Part shown: one piece after another, positions 36,384 through 45,043 of the stretch | How positions within the stretch are numbered: the first letter of the stretch is position 1 | How the letters are laid out: each line of letters opens with the position of its first letter | Assembly (NCBI RefSeq): GCF_041740695.1 | Contig: NZ_JBGSLK010000025.1 | Coordinates: 1-64,000, forward strand | Origin: Haliscomenobacter sp041740695 | GTDB lineage: Bacteria; Bacteroidota; Bacteroidia; Chitinophagales; Saprospiraceae | Direction: 5' to 3' | DNA length: 64,000 bases | Notes under the pieces: generated by a model | Told to the model about the DNA's origin: nothing | Databases searched by the model: none | What the model saw: the letters and a program-made list of their open reading frames with translations, nothing else | Made by a program: the position numbers and the translations under genes

Positions 36384-37785
36384 CCAATGGCCAGGAACAG
36401 GAGCGATTATTTTTGGCATCGCTCCCGTTTTAATCACCATCCTTGTCTGGCTCCGCTCCTGTCGCCATCCTTTTTTCTGGGATACCATCCAATTGGCCTC
36501 ACGCCAAGCTCAATGGTATTACGACCAGCATTTCAAATACCTCTTGTTACCCGATGTCATTGATAGTGGCCATCCCAGTGGTTTTGGGATGTATTTGGCA
36601 CTGTGTTGGCGTGGTTTTGGGCAATCGCTTTTGGTGAGTCATTTGGCTATTTTGCCTTTTATTATTTTAATATTGTGGGGATTATTTCGACTGAGTAAAA
36701 TTTTTAGCAGTCCTTTAGGTTTATTCTTGCCGTTACTTGTCGTCATCGATCCCGTGTTCCTGGGGCAAATCTCGTTGATTAGTCCAGATGTGGCTTTGCT
36801 TGCCTTATTCATTTGGGGCTTGTTGGGGGTAGTAGAAAAACGGACTATTCTACTGCTAATCTGCTCGATTGTTTTGGCAATCATCAGTTTACGCGGGATG
36901 ATGGCCGTATTGGCTTTGTACTTTTTTCAGCTTATGCAGGTTAAAAATCTTGACTGGAAAAACCCGGCTGATTGGTTGCGCAGCGCACTGCCCTTTGTTC
37001 CAGCTGGCTTATTGGCTTTGGCTTTTTTAGGGTATCACGCTTGGGCAAAATCATGGGTAGGCTTTCATGCTGATTCGCCCTGGCGGGAGAGTTTTACGGT
37101 GGTTGGATTCAAAGGAATGCTAAAAAATGGATTCGTGCTGGCCTGGCGGATTGCCGATTACGGGCGAGTGTTTTTGGTACTGACCACTTTTTGCTTGAGC
37201 TACAGACAGTTCAAATCTTTAAAATCCAATCCTTTTTTCCCCTTGGTCGTCATCAGCTTGCTCATTCAGCTTCCGCATTTTTTGTTGTTCCAGGGAGTGA
37301 GTGCGCACCGGTATTTGTTGCCTTTTTTTCTGGCCTTGCATTTGTTTTTTTTCATGCTCCTGATCCAAAGTCAACTCAAAACCAAAGTCAAATCCATGAT
37401 CCTGGGCCTGGTCATGCTGGGTCTGGCTAGTGGGAATTTTTGGGTGTACCCGATGGGGGTCTCTCAAGGCTGGGATAGTACTCCTGCGCATTGGCCGCAC
37501 TTCGCAATTCGTAAGGAAGTAATCAACTATTTGGACCAACAAGGTATTCCACTGGAAAGCGTTGGAACGACCTTCCCCGAGATCGGCCCTCTGCACTGGC
37601 GCGACTTAAATGCTCGGCAGGATGGATTTAGTCCCTTAAATTTGGCTCAAAATGAGTACGTTTATTACTCCAGCGTGATGAATGATTTTTCGGATGAGGA
37701 CCGGAAATTGCTTTTTGAAAAATGGACTCCGGTTTTGACTATGAAAAAAGCAGGTCTATCCACTACACTATTCAAAAAACCATAA
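36352..37785 (+). CDS. polytopic membrane protein, possible GT-C/GT39-like glycosyltransferase
   Basis: 477 residues, about ten to eleven hydrophobic helices. After the first helix lies CRHPFFWDTIQLASRQAQWYY, whose Asp could correspond to the catalytic acid loop of GT-C (PMT/ArnT-like) enzymes; a soluble C-terminal tail follows about residue 370. I do not recognise a specific family. It overlaps pyrG by 32 bases and is followed six bases later by the TrmH-type gene, so the three are co-transcribed. Confidence 0.6.
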   Translation: MKKVKSLRQPNQWPGTGAIIFGIAPVLITILVWLRSCRHPFFWDTIQLASRQAQWYYDQHFKYLLLPDVIDSGHPSGFGMYLALCWRGFGQSLLVSHLAILPFIILILWGLFRLSKIFSSPLGLFLPLLVVIDPVFLGQISLISPDVALLALFIWGLLGVVEKRTILLLICSIVLAIISLRGMMAVLALYFFQLMQVKNLDWKNPADWLRSALPFVPAGLLALAFLGYHAWAKSWVGFHADSPWRESFTVVGFKGMLKNGFVLAWRIADYGRVFLVLTTFCLSYRQFKSLKSNPFFPLVVISLLIQLPHFLLFQGVSAHRYLLPFFLALHLFFFMLLIQSQLKTKVKSMILGLVMLGLASGNFWVYPMGVSQGWDSTPAHWPHFAIRKEVINYLDQQGIPLESVGTTFPEIGPLHWRDLNARQDGFSPLNLAQNEYVYYSSVMNDFSDEDRKLLFEKWTPVLTMKKAGLSTTLFKKP

Positions 37786-37791
37786 GCAGCA

Positions 37792-38328
37792 ATGGCTTTT
37801 CGCAAAAAAAACATCCTGGAACTAGAGCGCAGCAGCGTTGAAGATTACAAAAACCAGAAAAAAACGCCCCTGATTTTGGTACTGGACAATGTACGCTCCG
37901 CGCTCAATGTTGGTTCGGCTTTCCGGACTGCGGATGGCTTTGCTTTGCAAAAAATCTACCTCTGTGGCATTACCGCCCAGCCCCCGCATAAGGAAATCCT
38001 TAAAACTGCCATTGGTGCTACAGATTCAGTAGATTGGGCGTACATGGAAGACGCCACTGAGGCTGTAAAAGCGCTACAAGCCGATGGATGGCAAGTTTGG
38101 GCGGTGGAACAAGCCGAAAACAGCACCTCTTTGGAACAGTTTCACCCAAACAAGGATAGCAAAATCGCCGTGGTATTTGGCAATGAAGTGACTGGCGTAG
38201 CCGATGAAGTGATGGGCATTGTAGATGGTGCCTTGGAAATTCCCCAATTTGGCACCAAACATTCTTTAAATATCTCAGTATGTGTGGGGATTGTGGCTTG
38301 GGACTTGTTTGTTAAGCTGACTCATTGA
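37792..38328 (+). CDS. TrmH/SpoU-family RNA 2'-O-methyltransferase
   Basis: 178 residues, only the SPOUT catalytic domain. Motif 1 is NVGSAFRTADGF, motif 2 is VVFGNEVTGV and motif 3 is KHSLNISVCVGI; together they form the trefoil knot that binds S-adenosylmethionine. It lacks the N-terminal substrate-binding extension of RlmB, so it is more like tRNA-specific TrmH or TrmL. The exact nucleotide target is unknown. Confidence 0.88.
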   Translation: MAFRKKNILELERSSVEDYKNQKKTPLILVLDNVRSALNVGSAFRTADGFALQKIYLCGITAQPPHKEILKTAIGATDSVDWAYMEDATEAVKALQADGWQVWAVEQAENSTSLEQFHPNKDSKIAVVFGNEVTGVADEVMGIVDGALEIPQFGTKHSLNISVCVGIVAWDLFVKLTH

Positions 38329-38355
38329 AATGTTTTACAAATTGCACCATTCTAT

Positions 38356-38526
38356 GCTTACGACCAGCGGCATTAGCCGCCAAACGTCTGTAGCATTTAG
38401 TCCATACCCTGCATTTAAGGTGCGTAGCACCGGAACAGATGAAAAGTTGCGGTGCTACGCACCTTAAAATCTACCTTCGTTCCTTTGGCCCTACAGACGT
38501 TTGGCGGCTAATGCCGCTATCCGAAT
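38356..38526. repeat. composite nested hairpin repeat (copy 3, complete)
   Basis: The outer arm CGGCATTAGCCGCCAAACGT continuing into CTGTAG is matched perfectly by CTACAGACGTTTGGCGGCTA continuing into ATGCCG. The inner arm TTAAGGTGCGTAGCACCGG pairs with the reverse complement CGGTGCTACGCACCTTAA apart from one base. Compared with copy 2 the variable loop words change (AGA to ATTA; CAG to CGT), and the opposite arm changes with them. It lies between the convergent TrmH-type and DUF721 genes. Confidence 0.88.
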
Positions 38527-38551
38527 CATTCAGTGCTGGTTGCCGAGGCAC

Positions 38552-38842
38552 CTACTTAACAAACACCTCCTCCAAATAATCCTCCCCCAAATCCTGATTG
38601 AGCATCTTGCGAATTTTTTCCCGCCCATAAAACAGCTCTTGCCGCAAGGAAGGAGAATCAATCATCAAATACATTTTTTTGCGGATGACCCGAATCTGAG
38701 TGGTATGCTGGACAATGGAAGGCCCCATCAAACGCGCCCAAGCAGCTTTGATCTGCGACTCGCTGATGCCTTGTTTAAGGCGGTATTGGTTTACCATCTC
38801 CAGGAGTATATCCTTCAGGGATTTTTCATCGTATTTGGCCAT
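38552..38842 (-). CDS. DUF721 (DciA-like) protein
   Basis: 96 residues. It has the DUF721 pattern: a helical start (LKDILLEMVNQYRLKQGISESQIKAAWARLMGP) and a KH-like half with VIRKKMYLMIDSPSLRQELFYGREKIRKMLN. DciA-type relatives help load the replicative helicase in bacteria that lack DnaC; small Bacteroidota members are less well studied. It is divergent from the esterase gene. Confidence 0.8.
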   Translation of the reverse strand: MAKYDEKSLKDILLEMVNQYRLKQGISESQIKAAWARLMGPSIVQHTTQIRVIRKKMYLMIDSPSLRQELFYGREKIRKMLNQDLGEDYLEEVFVK

Positions 38843-38902
38843 GATGCGAAGGTAATCGTTTTTTGTGTTTTGGTCAAGCCGTTTAAGCTATAGACTTTTA
38901 CG

Positions 38903-38910
38903 TATCTTTG
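38903..38910 (+). promoter_or_regulatory. -7 promoter box for the esterase gene
   Basis: TATCTTTG matches the Bacteroidota consensus TAnnTTTG, 29 bases before the ATG at 38940, a normal leader length. The -33 partner is not clear. Confidence 0.55.
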
Positions 38911-38939
38911 CACCATCCTACACCAACCTGACCATCGCA

Positions 38940-39806
38940 ATGAACATCCTCTTTTTGATCATTTTAAGCACCATAAGTAGCCTCAGCATGCGCAATAAAA
39001 AGGCTTTTGCTCTAAGTTTATCCCGACCACACCATTTTCAAGAGAGTACGGCAGCCCCGAATGTAAAAATTCTGGCGACAGATTTTGAGATTCCACAACT
39101 CAAGCGCAAACGCCGCATTTGGGTCTATTTGCCCTTGGATTACGACAAAAGCCAGAAGCGTTATCCAGTGTTGTACATGCAGGACGGGCAAAATTTGTTT
39201 GACGCCAAAACCAGTTTTGCCGGAGAATGGCGCATCGATGAAACCCTCAATCACCTGGATAGCACCCTCAAACGCAGTTGTATCGTCATTGGCATCGACA
39301 ATGGATCTGAAAAGCGCATGACCGAATACGCCCCCTGGGATCATCCCCGCTTTGGCAAGGGGGAAGGAGTGGCTTACACCAAATTTATGGTTGAAACGCT
39401 TAAGCCTTACGTCGATCAACATTTCCGCACGCTCAAAGGGCCTGAATCCACTGCCGTAATTGGTTCTTCGATGGGTGGCCTGATTGCTTTTTATGCTGCG
39501 CTGGAGTACCCTCAAGTGTTTGGACGTGCTGGTGTGTTTTCAGCATCTTTCTGGCATTCCGAAGCGGCATTTGAGTTCGCCAAAAAGAAAGGTCTACAGG
39601 CCAAAAACCTCAAAATTTATCTTTTCACTGGAGCACTGGAAGGCCAGGTCGAAATGGTTGAGCCCATGCAACGGATGGCCAAAGTGCTCAAAGAGGCTGG
39701 TTTTAACAAACGCCGATTGTTCACGGCTCTTCCCAAGGACGGCAAACACAATGAAGCTTTTTGGGCCAGCGAATTTGCTGGGGCATATACTTGGCTGATG
39801 CGGTAA
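38940..39806 (+). CDS. secreted esterase of the esterase D/enterochelin-esterase-like family
   Basis: 288 residues from the ATG at 38940; the GTG-initiated longer frame is unlikely because the -7 box lies inside it. A hydrophobic leader precedes the hydrolase fold: RRIWVYLPLDYD, YPVLYMQDGQNLFD, nucleophile Ser in VIGSSMGGLIAF, and His in DGKHNEAFW. Relatives hydrolyse carboxyl esters such as carbohydrate esters or siderophores. The stop codon abuts the palindromic repeat at 39806. Confidence 0.8.
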   Translation: MNILFLIILSTISSLSMRNKKAFALSLSRPHHFQESTAAPNVKILATDFEIPQLKRKRRIWVYLPLDYDKSQKRYPVLYMQDGQNLFDAKTSFAGEWRIDETLNHLDSTLKRSCIVIGIDNGSEKRMTEYAPWDHPRFGKGEGVAYTKFMVETLKPYVDQHFRTLKGPESTAVIGSSMGGLIAFYAALEYPQVFGRAGVFSASFWHSEAAFEFAKKKGLQAKNLKIYLFTGALEGQVEMVEPMQRMAKVLKEAGFNKRRLFTALPKDGKHNEAFWASEFAGAYTWLMR

Positions 39807-39886
39807 GGGCAACCCTATGTGGTTGCCCTGATCGGATGGCAACCCTTTCGGGTGTCAGGCGTCGGCAACCACACAGGGTTGCCCCT
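39806..39886. repeat. GGGCAACC palindromic repeat (REP-like)
   Basis: Arms AGGGCAACCCTATGTGGTTG (39806-39825) and CAACCACACAGGGTTGCCCC (39866-39885) are near-complementary; a third GGCAACCC word sits between them. The esterase stop touches its left edge and the TAG of rtcB (39885-39887) is part of its right edge. A related arm is found inside the gene at 45044. Confidence 0.82.
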
Positions 39887-41291
39887 ACGAGTCGCCTTCC
39901 ATACGCACTACCTTGGGGTGGAAGGTGCCGATCGTTTCCACCAATGATTCCTGGGCGGCCATGACCTGATGGATGTTTTTATACGCAAATGGTGCCTCAT
40001 CCAATCCACCACCCAGCAAATCCACTCCGTGGGCACGCAGGTGTTTGTCCAGTTCGGATTTGGTCACCGCTCCCAGTGCCTGACGACGCGACATCTGGCG
40101 ACCCGCACCGTGTGAAGCGGAGTTCAAGGAGTCTTCCAAGCCCTTGCCACGAACAATAAAAGCTGGCGCCGTCATTGAACCTGGAATCACCCCTAACACC
40201 CCTTTACCCGCTGGAGTAGCGCCTTTGCGGTGTACGATGTATTCCTTGCCATCTGCCAGGATTTCTTTCCAGGCAAAGTTGTGGTGGTTTTCCACAATCG
40301 CTAGGGATTTTTCACCCAATGATTTCGCCATGCGGTGATGAATCTGGTGATGACAAGCCGAGGCGTAATCACCCGCCAGGTTCATCGCGATCCAGTATTC
40401 TTGCCCAGCTTCGGTATCCAGGTCGAGCCAGGCCAAGTGTTGAGCCTGTTTTGGCAGATTGCAGGTTTCCATGGCCAGTTTGGTGTAATGTTGTGCCAAT
40501 GTAGCCCCCAATCCGCGCGACCCTGAGTGCGACATCAAGCCCAGATACTTGCCCAAGGGTAGGTTGAACTCGTTGTGTTCATCCATGATTTCCACGATGC
40601 CAAACTCTACAAAGTGGTTACCCGAGCCCGAAGAACCAATTTGATCCCAGGCTTTGCCTTTCAAAGAACGCAACTTGGGCACCTCTTTGAACTCGCTGCG
40701 TTCAAAGATGGCGTCATCCATTGGTTTTTCAAAAGTGCTGAACCCAAAGCGGGTATTTTCCAATAGCAATTTTTTGAACATGCTGCGTTTTGCATCCAGT
40801 GCTTGCGGCTCGACCGGATAGATGGTCATACACATGCGGCAACCGATGTCCATACCCACACCATATGGAATTACCGCATTTTCAGTAGCCAACACCCCAC
40901 CAATGGGTAGACCATAGCCCTGATGTGCATCGGGCATGAGGGCACCTGCGTGCGTAACGGGCAGGCGCATGGCGATTTCCATTTGTTGGATGGCTCCGGC
41001 CTCAATTTTTTCAGCACCAAAAACTGGATAAGTTTTGGCCTTTGGCAACAGGTCAATCACAACCGGGCCCTGCTTTTCGGGTTGCACTAATGCTTCCACA
41101 ATACGACCCAAAACTGCATCTTCGGCGTAATCGCTTGGGTTCGCCAGGATGGATTGTAGGAGTTCGTCGACTTGTTCCTGGCTGTGTCGTTTGTAATGTT
41201 TGGGGATCAGGTTGATGCAAAGGCCGATCACGGGACCTTCTGGGTACCCCATTTTCATTAAGTCTTTGCCTCGAATTTGAATTTTTGCCAT
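39885..41291 (-). CDS. rtcB: RNA-splicing ligase RtcB
   Basis: 468 residues. It shows family hallmarks GVGMDIGCRMCM (metal-binding Cys), DQIGSSGSGNHFVEFG, ENHHNFAWKE and NSASHGAGRQMSRRQA, the last containing the guanylated histidine. It joins RNA 2',3'-cyclic phosphate or 3'-phosphate ends to 5'-OH ends in tRNA repair using GTP and Mn. No RtcA or archease gene is adjacent. Its last codons fall into the palindromic repeat at 39806-39886. Confidence 0.95.
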   Translation of the reverse strand: MAKIQIRGKDLMKMGYPEGPVIGLCINLIPKHYKRHSQEQVDELLQSILANPSDYAEDAVLGRIVEALVQPEKQGPVVIDLLPKAKTYPVFGAEKIEAGAIQQMEIAMRLPVTHAGALMPDAHQGYGLPIGGVLATENAVIPYGVGMDIGCRMCMTIYPVEPQALDAKRSMFKKLLLENTRFGFSTFEKPMDDAIFERSEFKEVPKLRSLKGKAWDQIGSSGSGNHFVEFGIVEIMDEHNEFNLPLGKYLGLMSHSGSRGLGATLAQHYTKLAMETCNLPKQAQHLAWLDLDTEAGQEYWIAMNLAGDYASACHHQIHHRMAKSLGEKSLAIVENHHNFAWKEILADGKEYIVHRKGATPAGKGVLGVIPGSMTAPAFIVRGKGLEDSLNSASHGAGRQMSRRQALGAVTKSELDKHLRAHGVDLLGGGLDEAPFAYKNIHQVMAAQESLVETIGTFHPKVVRMEGDS

Positions 41292-41365
41292 AAAAAGGGA
41301 TTAAAAGCTAATTGCAGGGAAAAGCATCTTTTGCCCAAAAAAGTTCCCAACCTAAGTGGTGGGGC

Positions 41366-41468
41366 AAAAATAAGTCTTCATTTTCCCTGAGCCAAAGGAT
41401 CAGATAAGAAACTTAAAATGAACCGTTTACTCATCTAATCCTTTGGCAAAATGAAGCACTTATTTTTT
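41366..41468. repeat. long two-part palindrome
   Basis: The outer arm AAAAATAAGTCTTCATTTT pairs with AAAATGAAGCACTTATTTTT; the inner arm GCCAAAGGATCAGAT (41391-41405) pairs with ATCTAATCCTTTGGC (41433-41447), each with one difference. It sits 9 bases beyond the stop of the ABC ATPase gene on the minus strand and probably ends its transcript. Confidence 0.75.
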
Positions 41469-41476
41469 TATCGCCC

Positions 41477-43144
41477 CTAGCGGGAAGCTTCCAACAAAGC
41501 CTGCGTATAAGGATGTGCGGGTGCTTCAAAAACCTGTTCTGCGGGTCCTTTCTCTACAATAACGCCATCTTTCATCACCATAATATCGTCACACATGAAG
41601 CGGACTACGGCCAAATCGTGGGAAATAAATAGGTAAGTCAAACCTTGTTGGGCTTGTAAATCTTTGAGGAGATTGAGCACCGTGGCCTGTACGGAGACAT
41701 CCAAAGAGGAAACTGCCTCGTCGCACACCAAAAAACGTGGTTGAACGGCCAGTGCTCGGGCGATGCAAAGCCGCTGGCGTTGACCGCCGGAAAATTCGTG
41801 AGGGTAGCGGGTGAAATGATCGGCTTGCAAACCCACCTGCTCCAAAAGTGCAATACACCGCTCCACCCGATCCTGGTCATTGCTGCCAATGCCGTGCACC
41901 TTCATCGGTTCGGTGATCGCCAAACCGACAGGCAAGCGGGGATTGAGCGAAGAATAAGGATCCTGAAATACGATTTGAAGTTCCCGGCGCAATTGGCGCA
42001 TTGCCTCGGCGTCTATTTTTTCAATGTCTTGACCGTTGTAGTGTATTACCCCGGAAGTAGGTTCAATCAAACGTAGAATGCTACGCCCCAGGGTGGTTTT
42101 TCCACTGCCAGACTCCCCTACCAGGCCGAGGGTTTGTCCGGCTTTGATGTCAAACGTAGCCTCTTGGACCGCTTTCACCCAATTGCGTGTTTTGCCAAAC
42201 CAGGATTTGCGCAGCGGAAACCAGGTTGATAAGTTTTTGACCTCCAGTAAATTTGTGGTAACGATCGGGGTTATTGGTGTAGCGGGAACCTTTGCTACTG
42301 GTTTTTCTTCTTTTTCTACAAAATCATCAATCGTCGCCAAACGCTCCACTTTGTGATCCAATGGCGGGCGGCAGCTCAGCAGTGCTTTGGTGTAGGCGGC
42401 CTCGGGCTGTTCAAAAATCTGCTCACTGCTCCCTTTTTCTATCAATTTGCCCTGCTGCATCACCAGCACTTGATCCGCGAAACCTGCTACCAGGCTCAAA
42501 TCGTGGGAAATAAACAGGATAGCCGTATTGAATTCCTGCTGCAATTCGCGCATGAGCAGGATAATCTCCCTTTGTACCGTGGCATCCAGAGCAGTAGTAG
42601 GCTCGTCGGCCAGCAACAAGCCGGGATTGCAGCACATGGCCATGGCAATCATGACCCTTTGTTTTTGCCCACCCGAAATTTGGTGGGGGTAAGCGTGGTA
42701 AATGCGCTTGGGGTCTTGAATTTTCACTTTGATGAGCCATTCCAAACTACGTTGGCGGGCTTGTTGGGCGTTGAGGTCCAGGTGCAGGCGAAGCACCTCA
42801 TCAATTTGCGCCCCGCAACGTTGTAAGGGATTGAGGGAGGTCATCGGCTCCTGAAAAATCATGCCGATGGCTTTGCCTCTAATGTGTTGCCAATCGTTGG
42901 CCTGGCAATTTTGCAGCTGGAATTGCTGTTCGGTGGAGGGCTGAAAACGCAATTGTTGGGCACTAAGTTGGGCTTCGGGGGGCAAAAGCCCTAACAAAGC
43001 GAGGGCAGTCATGGATTTTCCGGAGCCTGATTCCCCCACAATGGCGAGGGTTTTTCCTTTTGGCAGTACAAAGGATAGGTCATCCACCACGGTATTGGCA
43101 CCAAAGCGAATGCTTAGATTTTGCACTTCCAACAAGTCCTCCAT
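41477..43144 (-). CDS. fused two-domain peptide ABC transporter ATPase (DppD-DppF-like)
   Basis: 555 residues carrying two complete ABC nucleotide-binding domains. Domain 1 has Walker A GESGSGKSMTA, signature SGGQKQR and Walker B LLLADEPT. Domain 2 (from about 300) has GESGSGKTTLG, SGGQRQR and FLVCDEAVSSLD. Both contain the peptide/nickel-transporter subfamily features (LNPRLPVG; oligopeptide C-terminal tails of each domain). Permease and binding-protein genes are not in this window, so its partners are encoded elsewhere. It starts 23 bases after the ribonuclease D stop and may share its transcript. Confidence 0.93.
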   Translation of the reverse strand: MEDLLEVQNLSIRFGANTVVDDLSFVLPKGKTLAIVGESGSGKSMTALALLGLLPPEAQLSAQQLRFQPSTEQQFQLQNCQANDWQHIRGKAIGMIFQEPMTSLNPLQRCGAQIDEVLRLHLDLNAQQARQRSLEWLIKVKIQDPKRIYHAYPHQISGGQKQRVMIAMAMCCNPGLLLADEPTTALDATVQREIILLMRELQQEFNTAILFISHDLSLVAGFADQVLVMQQGKLIEKGSSEQIFEQPEAAYTKALLSCRPPLDHKVERLATIDDFVEKEEKPVAKVPATPITPIVTTNLLEVKNLSTWFPLRKSWFGKTRNWVKAVQEATFDIKAGQTLGLVGESGSGKTTLGRSILRLIEPTSGVIHYNGQDIEKIDAEAMRQLRRELQIVFQDPYSSLNPRLPVGLAITEPMKVHGIGSNDQDRVERCIALLEQVGLQADHFTRYPHEFSGGQRQRLCIARALAVQPRFLVCDEAVSSLDVSVQATVLNLLKDLQAQQGLTYLFISHDLAVVRFMCDDIMVMKDGVIVEKGPAEQVFEAPAHPYTQALLEASR

Positions 43145-43167
43145 ACTTCTAATGCTTAAAACTTGTC

Positions 43168-44361
43168 TTAATTGTCCGCAAGCCGCAATTCAATCACATC
43201 TGGTTTGATATCGATGCGCAGATTATCCGGCTGGCTCAACCAGCTCACGAAAGTATCACCGAACAATTCCTTGCGCCAACCCTGGTTAAAAACCTCTTCG
43301 GCAAAAGCTGGGTCGTTTTTGATTTTTTTAAACCAGTTGCGCGGTAGGGCCAAGGAATGGGAAACCCCCTTTTGCATACATTGGTGGCGAATGATGAGGT
43401 ATAAAAATTCGGTCAGGATTTCTTCGTTGGCGTTTTCCTCGTCTTCGGAAGGCACCTGGAGCAGCAGAAACTTTTCGTCTTCACTCATTTCGCGGATGTA
43501 CAATTCGTTCATCACTGACCACAAATCGCCCGCGAACTTATCGGGAATGCGGCGGTTTTCGCGCAAGCCGGCCCGGCCCGAGCGCATGCTGCGCACGATT
43601 TGGCTCATAAACTTGCTGGGCAACACCATTTCTTTGGAGTAGTTCTTTTCCTCAGCCGTTTTGCGTCGCCATTCGAACAAACGCAGCAAAAACAAGCGCT
43701 CCCTTTTGTTTAAAGACTTCATCAAATCGCTGTTTAGCGCTTCGTGGTGAGGGTCTCTGGCGTAATATGCTTCCCGTTCCAGCACCCGAAATTCTTCCTC
43801 TGCCCAATGCAAGCGGTGTTGTTTGGCGAGTTCAGCCTCTTGTTTTTTCCACAAATCATACAGGGGTTCAATGTCCTGGATGGCGTATTTGAGTTGGTTC
43901 TGGTTAAAAGGACGGGCTTCCCAATCTGCTACGGTGAAACTTTTATTGAGGTTGATTTTCAACTCTGTTTCTACCAATTTTTTGAAAGCCAAAGGATAGC
44001 GATAACCCAAAAAACCTGCGGCAATTTGGGTATCAAAAGTATTCTTGGGAATGGTGCCATGCGTAGCATAGAGCAAACGGTAGTCATTTTCGCCCGCATG
44101 AGTGATATTGACAATGTTCGGATCCTCAATCATTTTCAGAAATGGATCCAAGTTTTTGAGTGGAAACGGGTCAATCAAAAAAAAACCATGCACCGTTGCC
44201 ACCTGAATGAGGCACAAACGGGTCGTAAATCTTTTTTCCCCGACGAATTCTGAGTCAAAACACATCCACTCAACATCCGCGTTGATTTGAGCAAATTGTT
44301 CTAGTCCTTCCTTTGTAGTGATGAATTCAAATGCTTGCATCGACACTTTTTTATCGCCCAT
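43168..44361 (-). CDS. rnd: ribonuclease D-like 3'-5' exonuclease with HRDC domain
   Basis: 397 residues. The DEDDy exonuclease residues are in FDSEFVGEKRF (Asp, Glu), THAGENDYRLL (Asp) and YAIQDIEPLYDLW (Tyr and Asp). An HRDC helical domain (about 215-300; SLNKRERLFLLRLFEWRRKTAEE) and a further C-terminal helical region complete the RNase D layout. It trims 3' ends of tRNA and other stable RNAs. A -7-like box (TATATTTG at 44386-44379, minus strand) lies 18 bases before the start. An ATG at 44340 is a possible alternative start. Confidence 0.9.
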   Translation of the reverse strand: MGDKKVSMQAFEFITTKEGLEQFAQINADVEWMCFDSEFVGEKRFTTRLCLIQVATVHGFFLIDPFPLKNLDPFLKMIEDPNIVNITHAGENDYRLLYATHGTIPKNTFDTQIAAGFLGYRYPLAFKKLVETELKINLNKSFTVADWEARPFNQNQLKYAIQDIEPLYDLWKKQEAELAKQHRLHWAEEEFRVLEREAYYARDPHHEALNSDLMKSLNKRERLFLLRLFEWRRKTAEEKNYSKEMVLPSKFMSQIVRSMRSGRAGLRENRRIPDKFAGDLWSVMNELYIREMSEDEKFLLLQVPSEDEENANEEILTEFLYLIIRHQCMQKGVSHSLALPRNWFKKIKNDPAFAEEVFNQGWRKELFGDTFVSWLSQPDNLRIDIKPDVIELRLADN

Positions 44362-44480
44362 GAGGGGTTCGTCTTGCGCAAATATATCTATTCGGATTGG
44401 AATATTTTCCCAAAAAGTTGTAACCTAGCAAAAGTAAAACCTCGTCTTAGCTCGAGTTAGGATTTTTGCAAACGCAATAC

Positions 44481-45041
44481 ATGGAAGAAGACCTACTTTT
44501 GGTTCAGCGCGTACTGAGAGGAGAACAGACTGCTTTCCGCCAACTGGTGGAACAATACCAAAACTATGTCTTTACCATTGCGATGCGGGTGCTCAATTCA
44601 CGTGAGGAAGCGGAAGAGGTGGCTCAGGATGTGTTTTTGAAGGTGTACAAAATGCTGGGCAGTTATCGGCAGGAGTCCAAATTTAGTTCCTGGTTGTATG
44701 CCATTACTTACCGCACTGCTATTGACAATGCCCGCAAGAAAAAATTACCTTTGCAGAGTATTGAGTCGGGCAATACAGCATTCCAAACGCCAGATGTACA
44801 CAGCAAAAGTCCGGCTGAACTGACCCAGGACAATGATCTTAAGCATCAGGTGCAGTCGGTCATCAATCGGCTAAAACCTAGTGACGCCAGCATCATTACA
44901 CTGTATTATTTGAATGAACAATCGGTACAAGAGATTGCCGAAATTACGGGTTTGAGTGTGACCAATGTCAAAACAAAATTGTTTCGTTTAAGAGAGCAGT
45001 TGCGCCAGGAATTGACGGCCAGCGCTTTGGATCAACACTGA
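44481..45041 (+). CDS. ECF-type RNA polymerase sigma factor
   Basis: 186 residues from the ATG at 44481 (a TTG five codons earlier is less likely). Region 2 is FTIAMRVLNSREEAEEVAQDVFLKVYKML with the core-binding acidic cluster; region 4 is IITLYYLNEQSVQEIAEITGLSVTNVKTKLFRLREQL. The following gene starts two bases after its stop and looks like the cognate membrane anti-sigma factor. The inducing signal is unknown. Confidence 0.92.
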   Translation: MEEDLLLVQRVLRGEQTAFRQLVEQYQNYVFTIAMRVLNSREEAEEVAQDVFLKVYKMLGSYRQESKFSSWLYAITYRTAIDNARKKKLPLQSIESGNTAFQTPDVHSKSPAELTQDNDLKHQVQSVINRLKPSDASIITLYYLNEQSVQEIAEITGLSVTNVKTKLFRLREQLRQELTASALDQH

Positions 45042-45043
45042 GT

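Noticed and set aside
41477..43144. Fused ABC ATPase as a novel fusion
   Set aside because: Tandem DppD-DppF or YejF-like proteins are widespread; nothing unusual in its motifs.
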